Source: an uncultured Lentisphaeria bacterium
GTDB taxonomy: Bacteria; Verrucomicrobiota; Lentisphaeria; Victivallales; Victivallaceae
Assembly: GCA_903831825.1 (NCBI GenBank)
Contig: CAIKZE010000425.1
Span: forward strand, 1 to 42,972
Reading direction: 5' to 3'
DNA: 42,972 nucleotides
Positions within the stretch are counted from its first letter, which is position 1. Each line of letters begins with the position of its first letter. Positions 7,279 through 16,069 of this stretch are shown in pieces. The notes under the pieces are model-generated. The model had not been told where the DNA came from. It did no database searches and worked only from the letters and a program-made list of their open reading frames with translations. The position numbers and the translations under genes were made by a program.

Positions 7279-7793
7279 TTCGCATTCCAGTCGGTTATGA
7301 ATTTTATAGGAACTGTTATAATGTTAAATTTAGCGCAATTCACCGGTATTGCAAAATATCGTTCATGCTGAAACTAATGTTTTGATGACGTTTTTTCAGT
7401 TTTTGCTTGAAAAAACGGTATTTTTGTGTCAAATTGTCTCAGGTGTTGTGATTGATGGAGTGAGACAGTCAATCGCGGTTATAGAGGCGGACTTTGCCCG
7501 CAACCCGGAAGTCAGCGGGAGACTGCGATACTCGCAGTTTTAGGAAATAAGGAACTCTCAGGAATTTGAAAAATTTTTCAAAGGAAAAAAGCGGAGTTTC
7601 AAAAGAGAATAAATGAAGACTAAAGAATAAAGCCGGAAATCAGGAGATGGGAGAAATGAAAATAAGCGGTAAAAGAATTCCAGGATTTGATGGTTATGCT
7701 TCTATTCTGAATTTTGATTTCTGTCTACCATTCTGACTTCTGAATTCCGGATTTATGAAATATAAAAACTAATGATATTGGCGGAATAAATCA
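7279..7793. other. Divergent intergenic region without a recognised gene
   Basis: 515 bp between a minus-strand membrane-protein gene and the plus-strand kinase gene. One short open frame (7349-7543) lacks a ribosome site and recognisable features. The right part (7712-7752) contains TTCTGAATT/TTCTGACTT words also found at 16006-16042. No clear consensus promoter. Confidence 0.5.
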
Positions 7794-8978
7794 ATGATAT
7801 CGAAAAAAAGTTTTCTGGACCGTTTTCTGGAACGGGTGGATTCGATAGATTCCAACAGCGTTCAGGCATATATCCTGCGGCTCTCCCGCGAGAAAGGCTT
7901 TCTGGAAACGATATTCAACGCGATCCAGGAAGGGATTCTGGTGGTTGACCGGCGGCTGAAGATCCGCTATCACAACAAGGCGGCCAAAGAGCTGCTGGGG
8001 CTGCCGGACGAGCTTAACGATTTAAGGATTTCCCAGTTTCTGCGGAATGTGGACTGGCATCGCATTCTCAAGGAGGACGAAGAAGAATGGTTCCGGGTTT
8101 CCAGACAGGAGATTGAGATTCTGTATCCGGTCCATCGCTATTTGCAGTTTTACCTGGTGCCGACCGAGGAAAAAGACGGTTACGCGACAGTCATTCTACG
8201 GGACGTCACAGAGACCAGGGACCGCACCATCGAGGAGCTGGAGACCGAAAAGATTCAGGCGATATCCATGCTGGCCGCCAGCGTTGCCCACGAGATCGGC
8301 AACCCGCTGAACAGCCTTTATCTGAATATGCAGCTTCTCCAGCGGATGTTTGCCGATAAATCCAGGAAAGCTTTTGACCGGGAGGCCGCCGCTGAAATGG
8401 TTAAAGCGGCCAAAAATGAAGTCGAACGGCTGGATAATATCATCAACCAGTTCCTGCATGCGATCCGTCCGGGCCGCACACAGATGGTTCCGGTGGATAT
8501 GAAAACCCTGATTATTGAAACCTTGAATTTTATGCGTCAGGAAATTGAAAACCGGGCCGTCAGCGTGAAATGCGAATGGCCGGAAGTGCTGCCGAAAGTT
8601 TCAGGTGATCCCGCCCAGTTGAAGCAGGCCTTTTACAATATTCTGAAGAATGCCGTGCAGGCCATGCCGGAAGGCGGCGGGATTGATGTGATCTGTTCGT
8701 ACGACGAAGACTGGCTGGAACTGGAATTTGCCGATACCGGTCTCGGCATCAGCGCCGGAAACCTGAGCAGAATCTTTGAACCCTTTCAGACCTTTAAAAA
8801 GGAAGGCACCGGCCTGGGCATGATGGTCATTGAACGCATCGCCAGGGAACACGGCGCCGAACTTAGTCTGCAAACCACGGAAGGCAAGGGAACTTCGATT
8901 GTCATCAAATTTCCGCGCCACGGCAAACGCATCCGGGTGCTGCCCGAACCCAAAGATGACGGCCTGCTTACAGGTTAA
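7794..8978 (+). CDS. NtrB-like PAS sensor histidine kinase
   Basis: 394 aa, soluble: no membrane segment or periplasmic sensor. N-terminal helices, then a PAS domain (~38-145, FNAIQEGILVVDRRLKIRYHN), a HisKA dimerisation/phosphoacceptor domain with H166 in SVAHEIGNPLN, and an HATPase_c domain with N-box (NAVQAMPEGG), G1 (FADTGLGIS) and G2 (GTGLGMMV). Expected to phosphorylate the NtrC-type regulator encoded downstream at 10110. The two are separated by an isomerase gene, which is unusual for a kinase/regulator pair. The PAS cofactor or ligand cannot be read from sequence. Confidence 0.9.
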   Translation: MISKKSFLDRFLERVDSIDSNSVQAYILRLSREKGFLETIFNAIQEGILVVDRRLKIRYHNKAAKELLGLPDELNDLRISQFLRNVDWHRILKEDEEEWFRVSRQEIEILYPVHRYLQFYLVPTEEKDGYATVILRDVTETRDRTIEELETEKIQAISMLAASVAHEIGNPLNSLYLNMQLLQRMFADKSRKAFDREAAAEMVKAAKNEVERLDNIINQFLHAIRPGRTQMVPVDMKTLIIETLNFMRQEIENRAVSVKCEWPEVLPKVSGDPAQLKQAFYNILKNAVQAMPEGGGIDVICSYDEDWLELEFADTGLGISAGNLSRIFEPFQTFKKEGTGLGMMVIERIAREHGAELSLQTTEGKGTSIVIKFPRHGKRIRVLPEPKDDGLLTG

Positions 8979-9020
8979 TAACATAGTGAAAAGATAAAAG
9001 ACAAAAGTAAAAAGACAAAA

Positions 9021-9131
9021 GTGAATAGTGAATAGTGAATAGTGAAAAGTGAATAGTGAATAGTGAATAGTGAATAGTGAATAGTGAATAGTGAATAGTG
9101 ACCAATCACTAATCACTAATCACCAATCACC
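9021..9131. repeat. GTGAATA heptamer array with inverse-oriented ATCACTA tail
   Basis: Eleven contiguous 7-bp units GTGAATA (9021-9097; unit 4 is GTGAAAA), then GTGACCA and about four AATCAC(T/C) words in the opposite orientation to 9131, so the array can fold back on itself. It sits in the 184-bp gap between the kinase stop and the isomerase start. Confidence 0.9.
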
Positions 9132-9162
9132 ATGCTAAATATTAAACAGGATTGAGGACGAA

Positions 9163-10086
9163 ATGGATACGCATAAAAATGATCAGATCGTGCTGGATGT
9201 TACCTCCAGCGCATTTATCGGCGATGCCGGGTATAAGAATTTGCTGGAATGCCGGCAAGCTTGTGAACAGCATGGTTTTACTTTCGGCATCCAGTTGCAT
9301 AATACCGCGACCAGCGAGGAAATCGAACGGATTGTCGGTTTCGGCGTGCCGATGAGCGCTCATGCGCCGCTGCTTTCAGAGTATGGGATCAATCTCGCCG
9401 CCAAAGACGCCGATTTGAGTTTGATTGAACTGCGCCGGAACGCGGAAATCATGCGCCGGCACAAAATGACCCGGGCCGTTTTTCACGGCTTCGTGATGAC
9501 CGATCTGCCGGTTCCGTCCTTTGGCCGCGGCCGTTCTTATGACGAGTCCATGAGCCGGATATTCCGTCCGGAAATGTCGATTGACGGCAAATCCCGCATC
9601 TGCGGCGATTTTCTGAACACTGAAGAATACGCGCTGCGGCGGGAATGGGTGAAACAGCGGCTGGAGTTTATCCGCCACGAATTTCCCGACTTGTTATTTT
9701 GCATCGAGAATGATTTTCCGGCTTATGGTTCGGCAAATTTGTTTGCCGGCGACAGCGCCGCATCGTTCGGTCATCCGATCTGCCTGGATACCTGCCATCT
9801 ATGGGCTGCCGCGTTTATTTATGACCGTGATTTTCATCATGAGGCGCTGGAGTTCCTGAATAAATGCGATGTGCAAATGGTTCATCTGCACGCCTCGCCG
9901 TTTACGCCGGATACGGTTAAAACGGAATGGGGCGACGGACATCTGCCGCTGTCAATTCCAAACATCATGGATCTGCCGCGTTTTGTCCGCAACTGCCGCA
10001 GAGCCGGGGTGAAACATTTTGTGCTGGAAATAATCAAGGCCACGCCGGATGACATTCATGCGTTTGCCGGAATGTGGAACAGTTAA
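9163..10086 (+). CDS. Sugar phosphate isomerase/epimerase-like TIM-barrel protein
   Basis: 307 aa, xylose-isomerase-like/AP-endonuclease-2 fold. Seen: early strand IVLDVTSSAF, HAPLLSEYGINLA (~66-78), FHGFVMTDLP (~108-117), a CIENDF strand carrying a candidate metal Glu (~182), CLDTCHLWAA (~207-216) with Asp/His ligands, VHLHASPF (~240), and LEIIKATPDD near the C-terminus. These match metal-binding positions of the family. Substrate unknown. Ribosome site GAGGACGAA precedes the ATG. The gene is inserted between a kinase and its likely cognate regulator, 23 bp from the latter, suggesting that the operon's signal and this enzyme are connected (inference). Confidence 0.75.
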   Translation: MDTHKNDQIVLDVTSSAFIGDAGYKNLLECRQACEQHGFTFGIQLHNTATSEEIERIVGFGVPMSAHAPLLSEYGINLAAKDADLSLIELRRNAEIMRRHKMTRAVFHGFVMTDLPVPSFGRGRSYDESMSRIFRPEMSIDGKSRICGDFLNTEEYALRREWVKQRLEFIRHEFPDLLFCIENDFPAYGSANLFAGDSAASFGHPICLDTCHLWAAAFIYDRDFHHEALEFLNKCDVQMVHLHASPFTPDTVKTEWGDGHLPLSIPNIMDLPRFVRNCRRAGVKHFVLEIIKATPDDIHAFAGMWNS

Positions 10087-10109
10087 AACAGGCAGGGAGC
10101 AACAGGATT

Positions 10110-11471
10110 ATGATTGCAAAAAAGAACAGTCAGCCGGCGATTCTGATCGTGGATGATGAGCGGAACACCCGCGAAGCGCTGGCGCGTTATCTCCGCCCGA
10201 AATATGAAGTCACCATGGCGGAAGACGGGATCCGGGGCATCAACCTCGTCCAGCGCAATGATTATGATTTGATCCTTACCGATTTGCGCATGCCCGGCGC
10301 CGACGGGATGAGCGTGCTTGACGCGGCGCTGAAGAAAAAATCCCCGCCGCCGTGCATTGTTTTTACCGCATACGGTTCGATTGAGTCCGCGGTAAACGCG
10401 GTTAAGGGCGGGGCCTTTGATTTTGTTACCAAGCCGGTTAATCTTGACCGCCTGGAAATAGTTATTAACCGGGCGCTGGAATCGAAGATGCTGAAAGATG
10501 AAAACCGTATGCTCAGAAAGAAACTCCGCAACGAGTTTGAAATTGACTGCATTGTCGCGAAATCCGGCCCGATGCAGGAAGTGCTGGAAACCGTGCGGCA
10601 GGTGGCCCCGACCCGTTCCACAATATTGATAACCGGGGAGAGCGGTTCCGGCAAGGAAGTCATCGCCCAGGCCATCCACCAGATCAGCGGTAGAAAAGGC
10701 CCGCTGATGGCGGTGCATTGCGCCGCATTGCCGCCGACGCTGCTGGAGTCTGAACTTTTCGGACACGAAAAAGGCGCTTTTACCGGCGCGGTCGAACAGA
10801 AAAAAGGGCGGTTTGAACTGGCGGACAACGGCACGCTGTTTCTTGACGAAATCGGCGAAATCGAACCGCAGATACAGGTAAAGCTGTTGCGCGTACTGGA
10901 AACCCGCACTTTCGAGCGGGTGGGAGGCGTCGAGCAGGTGTTCACCGACACCCGGCTGATTTCGGCCACCAACCGCGATTTGCGCAATATGGTGGCGGAA
11001 GGAAAATTCCGGGAAGACCTGTTTTACCGCCTGGATGTGGTCAATATCCATATTCCTCCGCTGCGGGAACGGCAGGAGGATATTCCGATCCTGGTAAAAA
11101 CTTTTATCGACGAATTCGCGGCGGATAACGGGAAGGGGCGGCAGAGCATTTCCGAAGAGGCGCTGAGCGTACTTTGCAGCTACAAATGGCCCGGTAATAT
11201 CCGCGAACTGCGCAACTGCATTGAACGGATGGTGGTGCTCAGCCGCGGCCCGCTGCTGCAACTGGACAATGTTCCGGTCGGGATTCGCTCCGGCGATGCC
11301 GGCGCTCCGGCGGCAATATCCTCGCCGACGCTGGATCTGAACCGCAATGAAAAAATGCTGATCCTTAAAGCGCTTGAAGAATGCGGCGGCAATCGCACCA
11401 AGGCTGCTGACAAGCTTGGCATCAGCCGCCGGACCCTGCATCGTAAATTGAAAGAATATTCGATAAATTGA
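10110..11471 (+). CDS. NtrC-family sigma-54-dependent response regulator
   Basis: 453 aa. REC domain (~8-125) with acidic pocket D15-D16, phosphoacceptor D58 (LTDLRMPG) and conserved Lys in FVTKPVN. AAA+ domain (~145-375) with Walker A GESGSGKE, the sigma-54 contact loop GAFTGA and Walker B LFLDEIGE. C-terminal Fis-type helix-turn-helix (GGNRTKAADKLGISRRTLHRK). Start chosen at the ATG at 10110 (MIAKKNSQ) with GGGAG upstream; the longer frame would overlap the previous gene. Activates sigma-54 promoters when phosphorylated, most likely by the kinase at 7794. Target genes cannot be read here; I found no -24/-12 element. Confidence 0.93.
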   Translation: MIAKKNSQPAILIVDDERNTREALARYLRPKYEVTMAEDGIRGINLVQRNDYDLILTDLRMPGADGMSVLDAALKKKSPPPCIVFTAYGSIESAVNAVKGGAFDFVTKPVNLDRLEIVINRALESKMLKDENRMLRKKLRNEFEIDCIVAKSGPMQEVLETVRQVAPTRSTILITGESGSGKEVIAQAIHQISGRKGPLMAVHCAALPPTLLESELFGHEKGAFTGAVEQKKGRFELADNGTLFLDEIGEIEPQIQVKLLRVLETRTFERVGGVEQVFTDTRLISATNRDLRNMVAEGKFREDLFYRLDVVNIHIPPLRERQEDIPILVKTFIDEFAADNGKGRQSISEEALSVLCSYKWPGNIRELRNCIERMVVLSRGPLLQLDNVPVGIRSGDAGAPAAISSPTLDLNRNEKMLILKALEECGGNRTKAADKLGISRRTLHRKLKEYSIN

Positions 11472-11480
11472 GTTTAAAAC

Positions 11481-12428
11481 ATGAATGAGAAAAAATTAAA
11501 AATTCTGGTGTTCGGGGCAGGGGGCGTGGGCGCTTATTTCGGAGGGCGGCTGGCCCAGGCCGGAGCTGAAGTTTCCACGGTCTGCCGTTCCGATTATGAA
11601 AGCGTCAGAAAGTTCGGCTACCGGATTGGCAGCGCCGCCGGTGATTTCGAGTTTTTCCCGGTTAAGGTATGCCATTCCGCGGCGGATTATCATGATGCCG
11701 CCGATGTAGTGATGGTAACGACCAAAGTCCTGCCGGGCGCCAGTGTGCCTGAACTCATCCGTCCGGCGGTATCGAAGAATACTTCGATTTTTATAATTCA
11801 GAACGGCATTGACGTGGAAGAAGAGTTTGCCACTGCGTTTCCCGGTAATGAGATCATCAGCGCTATTGCCTATATCGGGGTATTCCGCGAAGGCGACGGC
11901 AGAATCACTCATACAGGAGCGGGCAGACTGCGCGCCGGCATCTATCCTGAAAGCAAAGCTTCGCCACGCCTGGAACAACTCGCGGAACTCTTCAAAAAAT
12001 CCAATGTCGAATGCGAAATCGTCAGTGACATTATCCGGGTGCGCTGGGAGAAACTGGTCTGGAATGTGCCGTTCAATCCGGTGTCAGTGCTGGCCGGAGG
12101 CGTGGATACTCAGGAAATGGTGAATAATCCGGAACTGGAGCAGCTTTGCCGCAACCTTATGCATGAGGTCTGCGCCGTCGCCAAAGCCTGCGGCAAGGAA
12201 CTGGCGCATGACGCGGCGGAGAAAAACATAAACTACACGAGGACATTTCCATCATATAAAACCAGCATGCTGCTCGATTATGAAAACGGCAGGCCGCTGG
12301 AAGTTGACGCCATTCTCGGCAATGTTATCCGCAACGCGGACGTCCATAATGTTCCAATCCCGCATATCCGCGCCATTCACGCATTGCTGAGTTCCATTGA
12401 CCGGAATTTAAATATAAGAAATTTGTAA
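11481..12428 (+). CDS. panE: 2-Dehydropantoate 2-reductase family protein (ApbA/PanE)
   Basis: 315 aa. N-terminal Rossmann NADP-binding motif GAGGVG (12-17); C-terminal helical domain with the family Lys in RWEKLVWNVPFNPVSVLAGG (~K190) and the distal NYTRTFPSYKTSMLLDYENGRPLEVD segment. The family reduces ketopantoate to pantoate in CoA synthesis. Several PanE-like paralogues have other ketoacid substrates, so the symbol is provisional. It begins 9 bp after the regulator stop and is probably the last gene of that operon. Confidence 0.85.
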   Translation: MNEKKLKILVFGAGGVGAYFGGRLAQAGAEVSTVCRSDYESVRKFGYRIGSAAGDFEFFPVKVCHSAADYHDAADVVMVTTKVLPGASVPELIRPAVSKNTSIFIIQNGIDVEEEFATAFPGNEIISAIAYIGVFREGDGRITHTGAGRLRAGIYPESKASPRLEQLAELFKKSNVECEIVSDIIRVRWEKLVWNVPFNPVSVLAGGVDTQEMVNNPELEQLCRNLMHEVCAVAKACGKELAHDAAEKNINYTRTFPSYKTSMLLDYENGRPLEVDAILGNVIRNADVHNVPIPHIRAIHALLSSIDRNLNIRNL

Positions 12429-12508
12429 TTTAACAGGGATAAACAGGATATACAGGATAAATTATATAATGGTTCCGGTAATCCAGTGACTCTTGAAAGA
12501 CTGAAGAA

Positions 12509-12621
12509 TTTAACGCAAAGACGCGAAGGCGCGGAGAAGATAGTTTTTAAAGTTTGGCATAGCCAAATTTTAAAAAGACTTTTTTTTATTTTCCTTGGCG
12601 ATTTTGCGCCTTTGCGTTAAA
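12509..12621. repeat. 113-bp palindromic interspersed repeat, copy 2
   Basis: Same element as 2849-2959: TTTAACGCAAAG...CTTTGCGTTAAA ends, identical central words AGTTTTTAAAGTTTGGCAT and GCCAAATTTTAAAAAGAC, differing by single bases and a slightly longer T/A run. It lies between panE and arfB and brings most of the intergenic sequence with it. Confidence 0.85.
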
Positions 12622-12646
12622 ATAAATTTTAGGAAGTGCAATTATC

Positions 12647-13069
12647 ATGCTCAGGATTTCGGAAAAAATCGCAATTCCGGATGAAGAACTGAAAGAGGAA
12701 TTCTTTCAGTCTTCAGGCCCCGGCGGCCAGAATGTCAATAAAGTCGCCACCGCGGTGCGGTTGCGTTTCAATGTGCGGCATACCGCCGCGCTGCCCGAAG
12801 ATGTCCGCCTGCGGCTGCTCAGCAAGGTCGGGCCGAGATTGACCAATGAAGGTGAACTGGCAATTGAGGCGCAGCGGTACCGTACCCAGAAGCAAAATCG
12901 CGAAGACGCCGCGGAACGCCTCGTTAACCTTATCCGCGGAGTTTTGACGCCGCCCAAGAAACGCCGTCCGACCCGTCCGACCAAAGCCTCCGTCAAGCGC
13001 CGGATTGATTCCAAGAAAAAACACGGCGTGATTAAAAAGCACCGCACCGCGAAATCATCCGACGATTGA
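12647..13069 (+). CDS. arfB: Peptidyl-tRNA hydrolase ArfB (ribosome rescue)
   Basis: 140 aa. Catalytic GGQ at 26-28 (SSGPGGQNVNK), as in class-I release factors, and a long basic C-terminal tail (KKRRPTRPTKASVKRRIDSKKK...) that in the ArfB/YaeJ family enters the empty mRNA channel of stalled ribosomes. Releases nascent chains from non-stop complexes. Lacks the codon-recognition domains of RF1/RF2, and the length is standard for ArfB. Preceded by AGGAAG near the repeat end; stands alone and is convergent with the next gene. Confidence 0.93.
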   Translation: MLRISEKIAIPDEELKEEFFQSSGPGGQNVNKVATAVRLRFNVRHTAALPEDVRLRLLSKVGPRLTNEGELAIEAQRYRTQKQNREDAAERLVNLIRGVLTPPKKRRPTRPTKASVKRRIDSKKKHGVIKKHRTAKSSDD

Positions 13070-13126
13070 GCTTAAAAACGTTCTTTTTGTAAAAGCGGTA
13101 CAATCGGACATAAATTTCGGACCGCG

Positions 13127-14875
13127 CTATTTGCCTTCCATGCCGAGCCGGTTATTTAGAATCAGCCCGGTTTCGTGCCGTAAACTTTTAAGCGCTTCCT
13201 TTTCTGCTGTACTGGATGAAGTCATCAATTTCCCCGTCGCGTACTGGCGGCAGGCTTTTACAATACATCTGTATGTGCCCAGCAAATTGTCCTGGGAAGC
13301 TCCGATAGTGCGAATCTGTCGTCCAAAAGCCTTGCACTGTTCTTCCTTTTCCTCATCAGATATTTTTGCGTCAGCCAGCGCAATGACTTTTTCAGTTAAT
13401 CCCGTACAATAAGCGGGAATTTTCATATTATTCTTTGCGTTAGCATAGTCCAGGGGAATTTGCGCCAATTCTTTTTCAAGCTCATTGAGTAACGGATTAA
13501 GCTGAGGATTAATCTGTTTTTGTTCTTCAAGCATTTTCTGCATCTTCTGCTGCCAGGTGACATATTCCTCGATTCGTTCGCGAACCGCCAGAACAAACAT
13601 GTTCATCCGGTCAAACTCACCCTTGATCTGGTTCTTTTCTTTAATCGATTCGCTGCGATAAAAAATTTTTTCCACTTTTGCAGTGATGCCGCAAGTCGCC
13701 GGATATTTGTCTTTTGGAGAAGACATAACTTCAAGACGGTCATTCATTTCTTTTGGAAGCATTTTTTTCAGCGCATTTTTGGGCATGGTTATCCCGGACG
13801 GCGTTTTGTCATTTCCATTCAACGAGTAAATCAGGCAAGGGAAATCTCCGGCAACAGTTTTTTTATTCAACCCATCTAAAAAGGGCTTTTTCGCAAATAC
13901 CTTGCCGTCACGGAAATAACATGGATAAATGAATCCGCCCAGACCTGAAGCCCAAGCTTGCCACGCGGAAGGTTGAGTGATGCCGATTCCTTCATTTCCC
14001 ATCGCTATCCATGACAGTTTGGATTCCTTGGGAACTCTCTGCGCAAAATTCCAGGATTCGCAGGTGCTTTTGTCGGTATGAAAACCTTTGTTGAAGAACG
14101 TCGTCATCTTCCACTCCGCAGAAAATGGCGGTCTCCAGTTCAATTCCGCAAATTCGTCATAATTAAGTTTTTCGACAGTTTTATACCATCCCCCTTTGGC
14201 CGCAACTATTCCCAGCAGGAATTTACTTTTAACACAGGCGGACAAACTCATTGAATCAAAGCATTTAGCGCTTTGACTTTCTGAAATGCCAAGTTGCGGC
14301 GAATCCCATAACAGCGCCAGCATGGCGTCGCCGCCGTCAATCATGTTGACCAGAATAAAGTTATCCGACGGAATGTTGAATTTACTGACGGCAGTTGCTG
14401 CCGGATATTGCACAATAGAATCGGCCAGAAAATCCGGAATCAGCATCGCCTCACTTTTAATAGCCGCCGAGATGGATATTTTGCCCTGCGCAAAGTCAGA
14501 TTCAACTTCGATGTATTCAAAGTCGTCTTTAACGGAATAAGTCACGGCCACGGTCAAACCGTCTGCAAAACCATAACGGACTTTTACTGCAACCAGCGCC
14601 GGCGTATCTTTGACAATTTCAAATGAATTGACGGATGCAGCGTTATCTTTCTGAAATGCGTTCAATGAAACAGCGCGGCATAAATGCCCTCCAAGCATAT
14701 ACGATAATACTGTCTGCTGCTTTTCTTTGGCAATATTCAAGACAATTTTGCCGTTTTGGATTTCAAGATTTTCTTCGGACTGTTTTACCGCGACAGCCGC
14801 AGACAGATTCAATCCGCCAATAATAAGCAGTCCGCTGATCACAACATGAATAATTGGTATTTTTTTACCGGCCAT
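13127..14875 (-). CDS. Secreted hypothetical protein, beta-rich N-terminus, helical C-terminus
   Basis: 582 aa, no family recognised. Signal peptide ~8-26 (VVISGLLIIGGLNLSAA). Residues ~30-330 are beta-rich, in the style of galactose-mutarotase or lyase sandwich domains. The last ~200 residues are helical and charged, with heptad-like stretches (MQKMLEEQKQINPQL, LNELEKELAQIPL). It follows the amidohydrolase gene by 56 bp on the same strand, at the distal end of the polysaccharide-type locus. An extracytoplasmic role in carbohydrate handling is inferred from context only. Confidence 0.6.
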   Translation of the reverse strand: MAGKKIPIIHVVISGLLIIGGLNLSAAVAVKQSEENLEIQNGKIVLNIAKEKQQTVLSYMLGGHLCRAVSLNAFQKDNAASVNSFEIVKDTPALVAVKVRYGFADGLTVAVTYSVKDDFEYIEVESDFAQGKISISAAIKSEAMLIPDFLADSIVQYPAATAVSKFNIPSDNFILVNMIDGGDAMLALLWDSPQLGISESQSAKCFDSMSLSACVKSKFLLGIVAAKGGWYKTVEKLNYDEFAELNWRPPFSAEWKMTTFFNKGFHTDKSTCESWNFAQRVPKESKLSWIAMGNEGIGITQPSAWQAWASGLGGFIYPCYFRDGKVFAKKPFLDGLNKKTVAGDFPCLIYSLNGNDKTPSGITMPKNALKKMLPKEMNDRLEVMSSPKDKYPATCGITAKVEKIFYRSESIKEKNQIKGEFDRMNMFVLAVRERIEEYVTWQQKMQKMLEEQKQINPQLNPLLNELEKELAQIPLDYANAKNNMKIPAYCTGLTEKVIALADAKISDEEKEEQCKAFGRQIRTIGASQDNLLGTYRCIVKACRQYATGKLMTSSSTAEKEALKSLRHETGLILNNRLGMEGK

Positions 14876-14931
14876 AATGATGCTCTATGGTTAATATTTA
14901 AATTTAGAAATGACGTTCACATAACAGTTTT

Positions 14932-15741
14932 TTAGAAAAGCCAGCCGGACGCGGTTTTTCCCATTATGTCGTCAATAATATCCCGCGGAACCCCAATTCT
15001 GCGCAAAAGCAATTCGTAATACTTCTGTGCATCCAGCATAATTCCGGGCGCGGTAAAATAAGCATCCGAACCCAGAAGCAGTTTTTTGAAGCCGGCAAAT
15101 GTGCTGTCCACCTCCATGATACAACTTCCCAGCCACGATGCAAGTTCAGCGGGCTGAATAGCCATCCAACTGCCGTTGCCCGCCAGATCGGCATAAAGAT
15201 TGGGATGAAGTTTTATCAACTCCGAGGCCTCTTTTCGGAAAAATGTCGTACCCAGGTGCGCCATGATTATTTTCAAATCGGGGAACGAACGGGCAATCCG
15301 GTCGAGATTAAGCGGGTTCATGTTTTTCAATAAAGGGCGGCGGGTGACTGCGTCTTTTTTACTGGGCCTGAAGGCCCCGGTGTGAAAGAGCACAGGCAGC
15401 TTGAGTTTTTCAGCTTTCTCATAAACCGGCATGTATAAATCATGGTCATAAGGGTAATATGGCGTGATGCATTTGAGTCCTTTAAAACCCTGTTCCGCGA
15501 ATTTATCGATAACATCCGCGTCAATTTTATCCCATAAGTCCACAAACGCAAACGGGATTAAAAACTCAGGATATTGTTTTGCCGCTTTCAGAGTGGCGTC
15601 ATTTGCCGGGTACTCGTGATCAGAACGCGGTCCTGCCGAGCAGATACAGGCGATTGTCTCAGACTTTTCACAGGTTTTTACAAAATTTTCAAGTTGTTCC
15701 GGATCCGTGCTGTTGATATGAGTATGTACATCGATTTTCAT
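14932..15741 (-). CDS. Amidohydrolase family 2 TIM-barrel metal hydrolase
   Basis: 269 aa. Metal-site signature of the amidohydrolase-2 (ACMSD/COG2159) group: HTH near the N-terminus (H6, H8), FHTG after strand 5, MAHLGT after strand 6, and LLGSDAYF with the catalytic Asp. Family members hydrolyse or decarboxylate small carboxylates or lactones; the substrate here is unknown. AGGGAGGA at ideal spacing supports the start. No signal peptide, so cytosolic. It is co-oriented with the GH42-like cluster and followed by the secreted 582-aa protein, so a role in downstream catabolism of the released sugar acid is possible (inference). Confidence 0.85.
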   Translation of the reverse strand: MKIDVHTHINSTDPEQLENFVKTCEKSETIACICSAGPRSDHEYPANDATLKAAKQYPEFLIPFAFVDLWDKIDADVIDKFAEQGFKGLKCITPYYPYDHDLYMPVYEKAEKLKLPVLFHTGAFRPSKKDAVTRRPLLKNMNPLNLDRIARSFPDLKIIMAHLGTTFFRKEASELIKLHPNLYADLAGNGSWMAIQPAELASWLGSCIMEVDSTFAGFKKLLLGSDAYFTAPGIMLDAQKYYELLLRRIGVPRDIIDDIMGKTASGWLF

Positions 15742-16069
15742 TATTAATCCTCCCTTTTTAATATTAGTATCTTTGTTTTAGACTTCCATGTTTTAAACGT
15801 TTATAAAATTGACATATTAAACAGTCTGTTTATCAATGACTTGCGCCATTGGTTTGTACGTCGCGGCAACCGTTCTGCTGTTTTTTGAGATTCTATTTCC
15901 CCTTCCGGCTTCCGATTATTAATATGCCGCTCCGCTGGAGCTAAAATCTATTTTATGGATTTTTAAGCTATTAATATGTCGCTCCTCTGGAGCTGTTTTC
16001 TGCCTTTTATTCTGAATTCTGACTCCTGAATTCTGAATTCCTGCTTTTGGGTTGCGGGCAAAACCCGCC
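15742..16069. repeat. Intergenic region with two repeat families
   Basis: 328 bp. It holds two copies of ATTAATATG(C/T)CGCTCC(G/T)CTGGAGCT-type words (15917-15941 and 15970-15994), each with a GCTCC/GGAGC hairpin, and a TTCTGAATTC-rich stretch at 16006-16042 like that near 7712. No gene seen. The A/T-rich part just upstream of the amidohydrolase gene may hold its promoter. Confidence 0.65.

Noticed and set aside
7349-7543. Possible 64-aa protein
   Set aside because: No ribosome site, no recognisable features, and composition like intergenic DNA.
8601-9116. Open frame with repeated SLFTIHY peptide
   Set aside because: Direct translation of the GTGAATA repeat array and antisense of the kinase gene.
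10083-11441. 452-codon open frame antisense to the NtrC-like gene
   Set aside because: Shadow of the real gene; translation rich in His, Gln and Arg with no recognisable domain.
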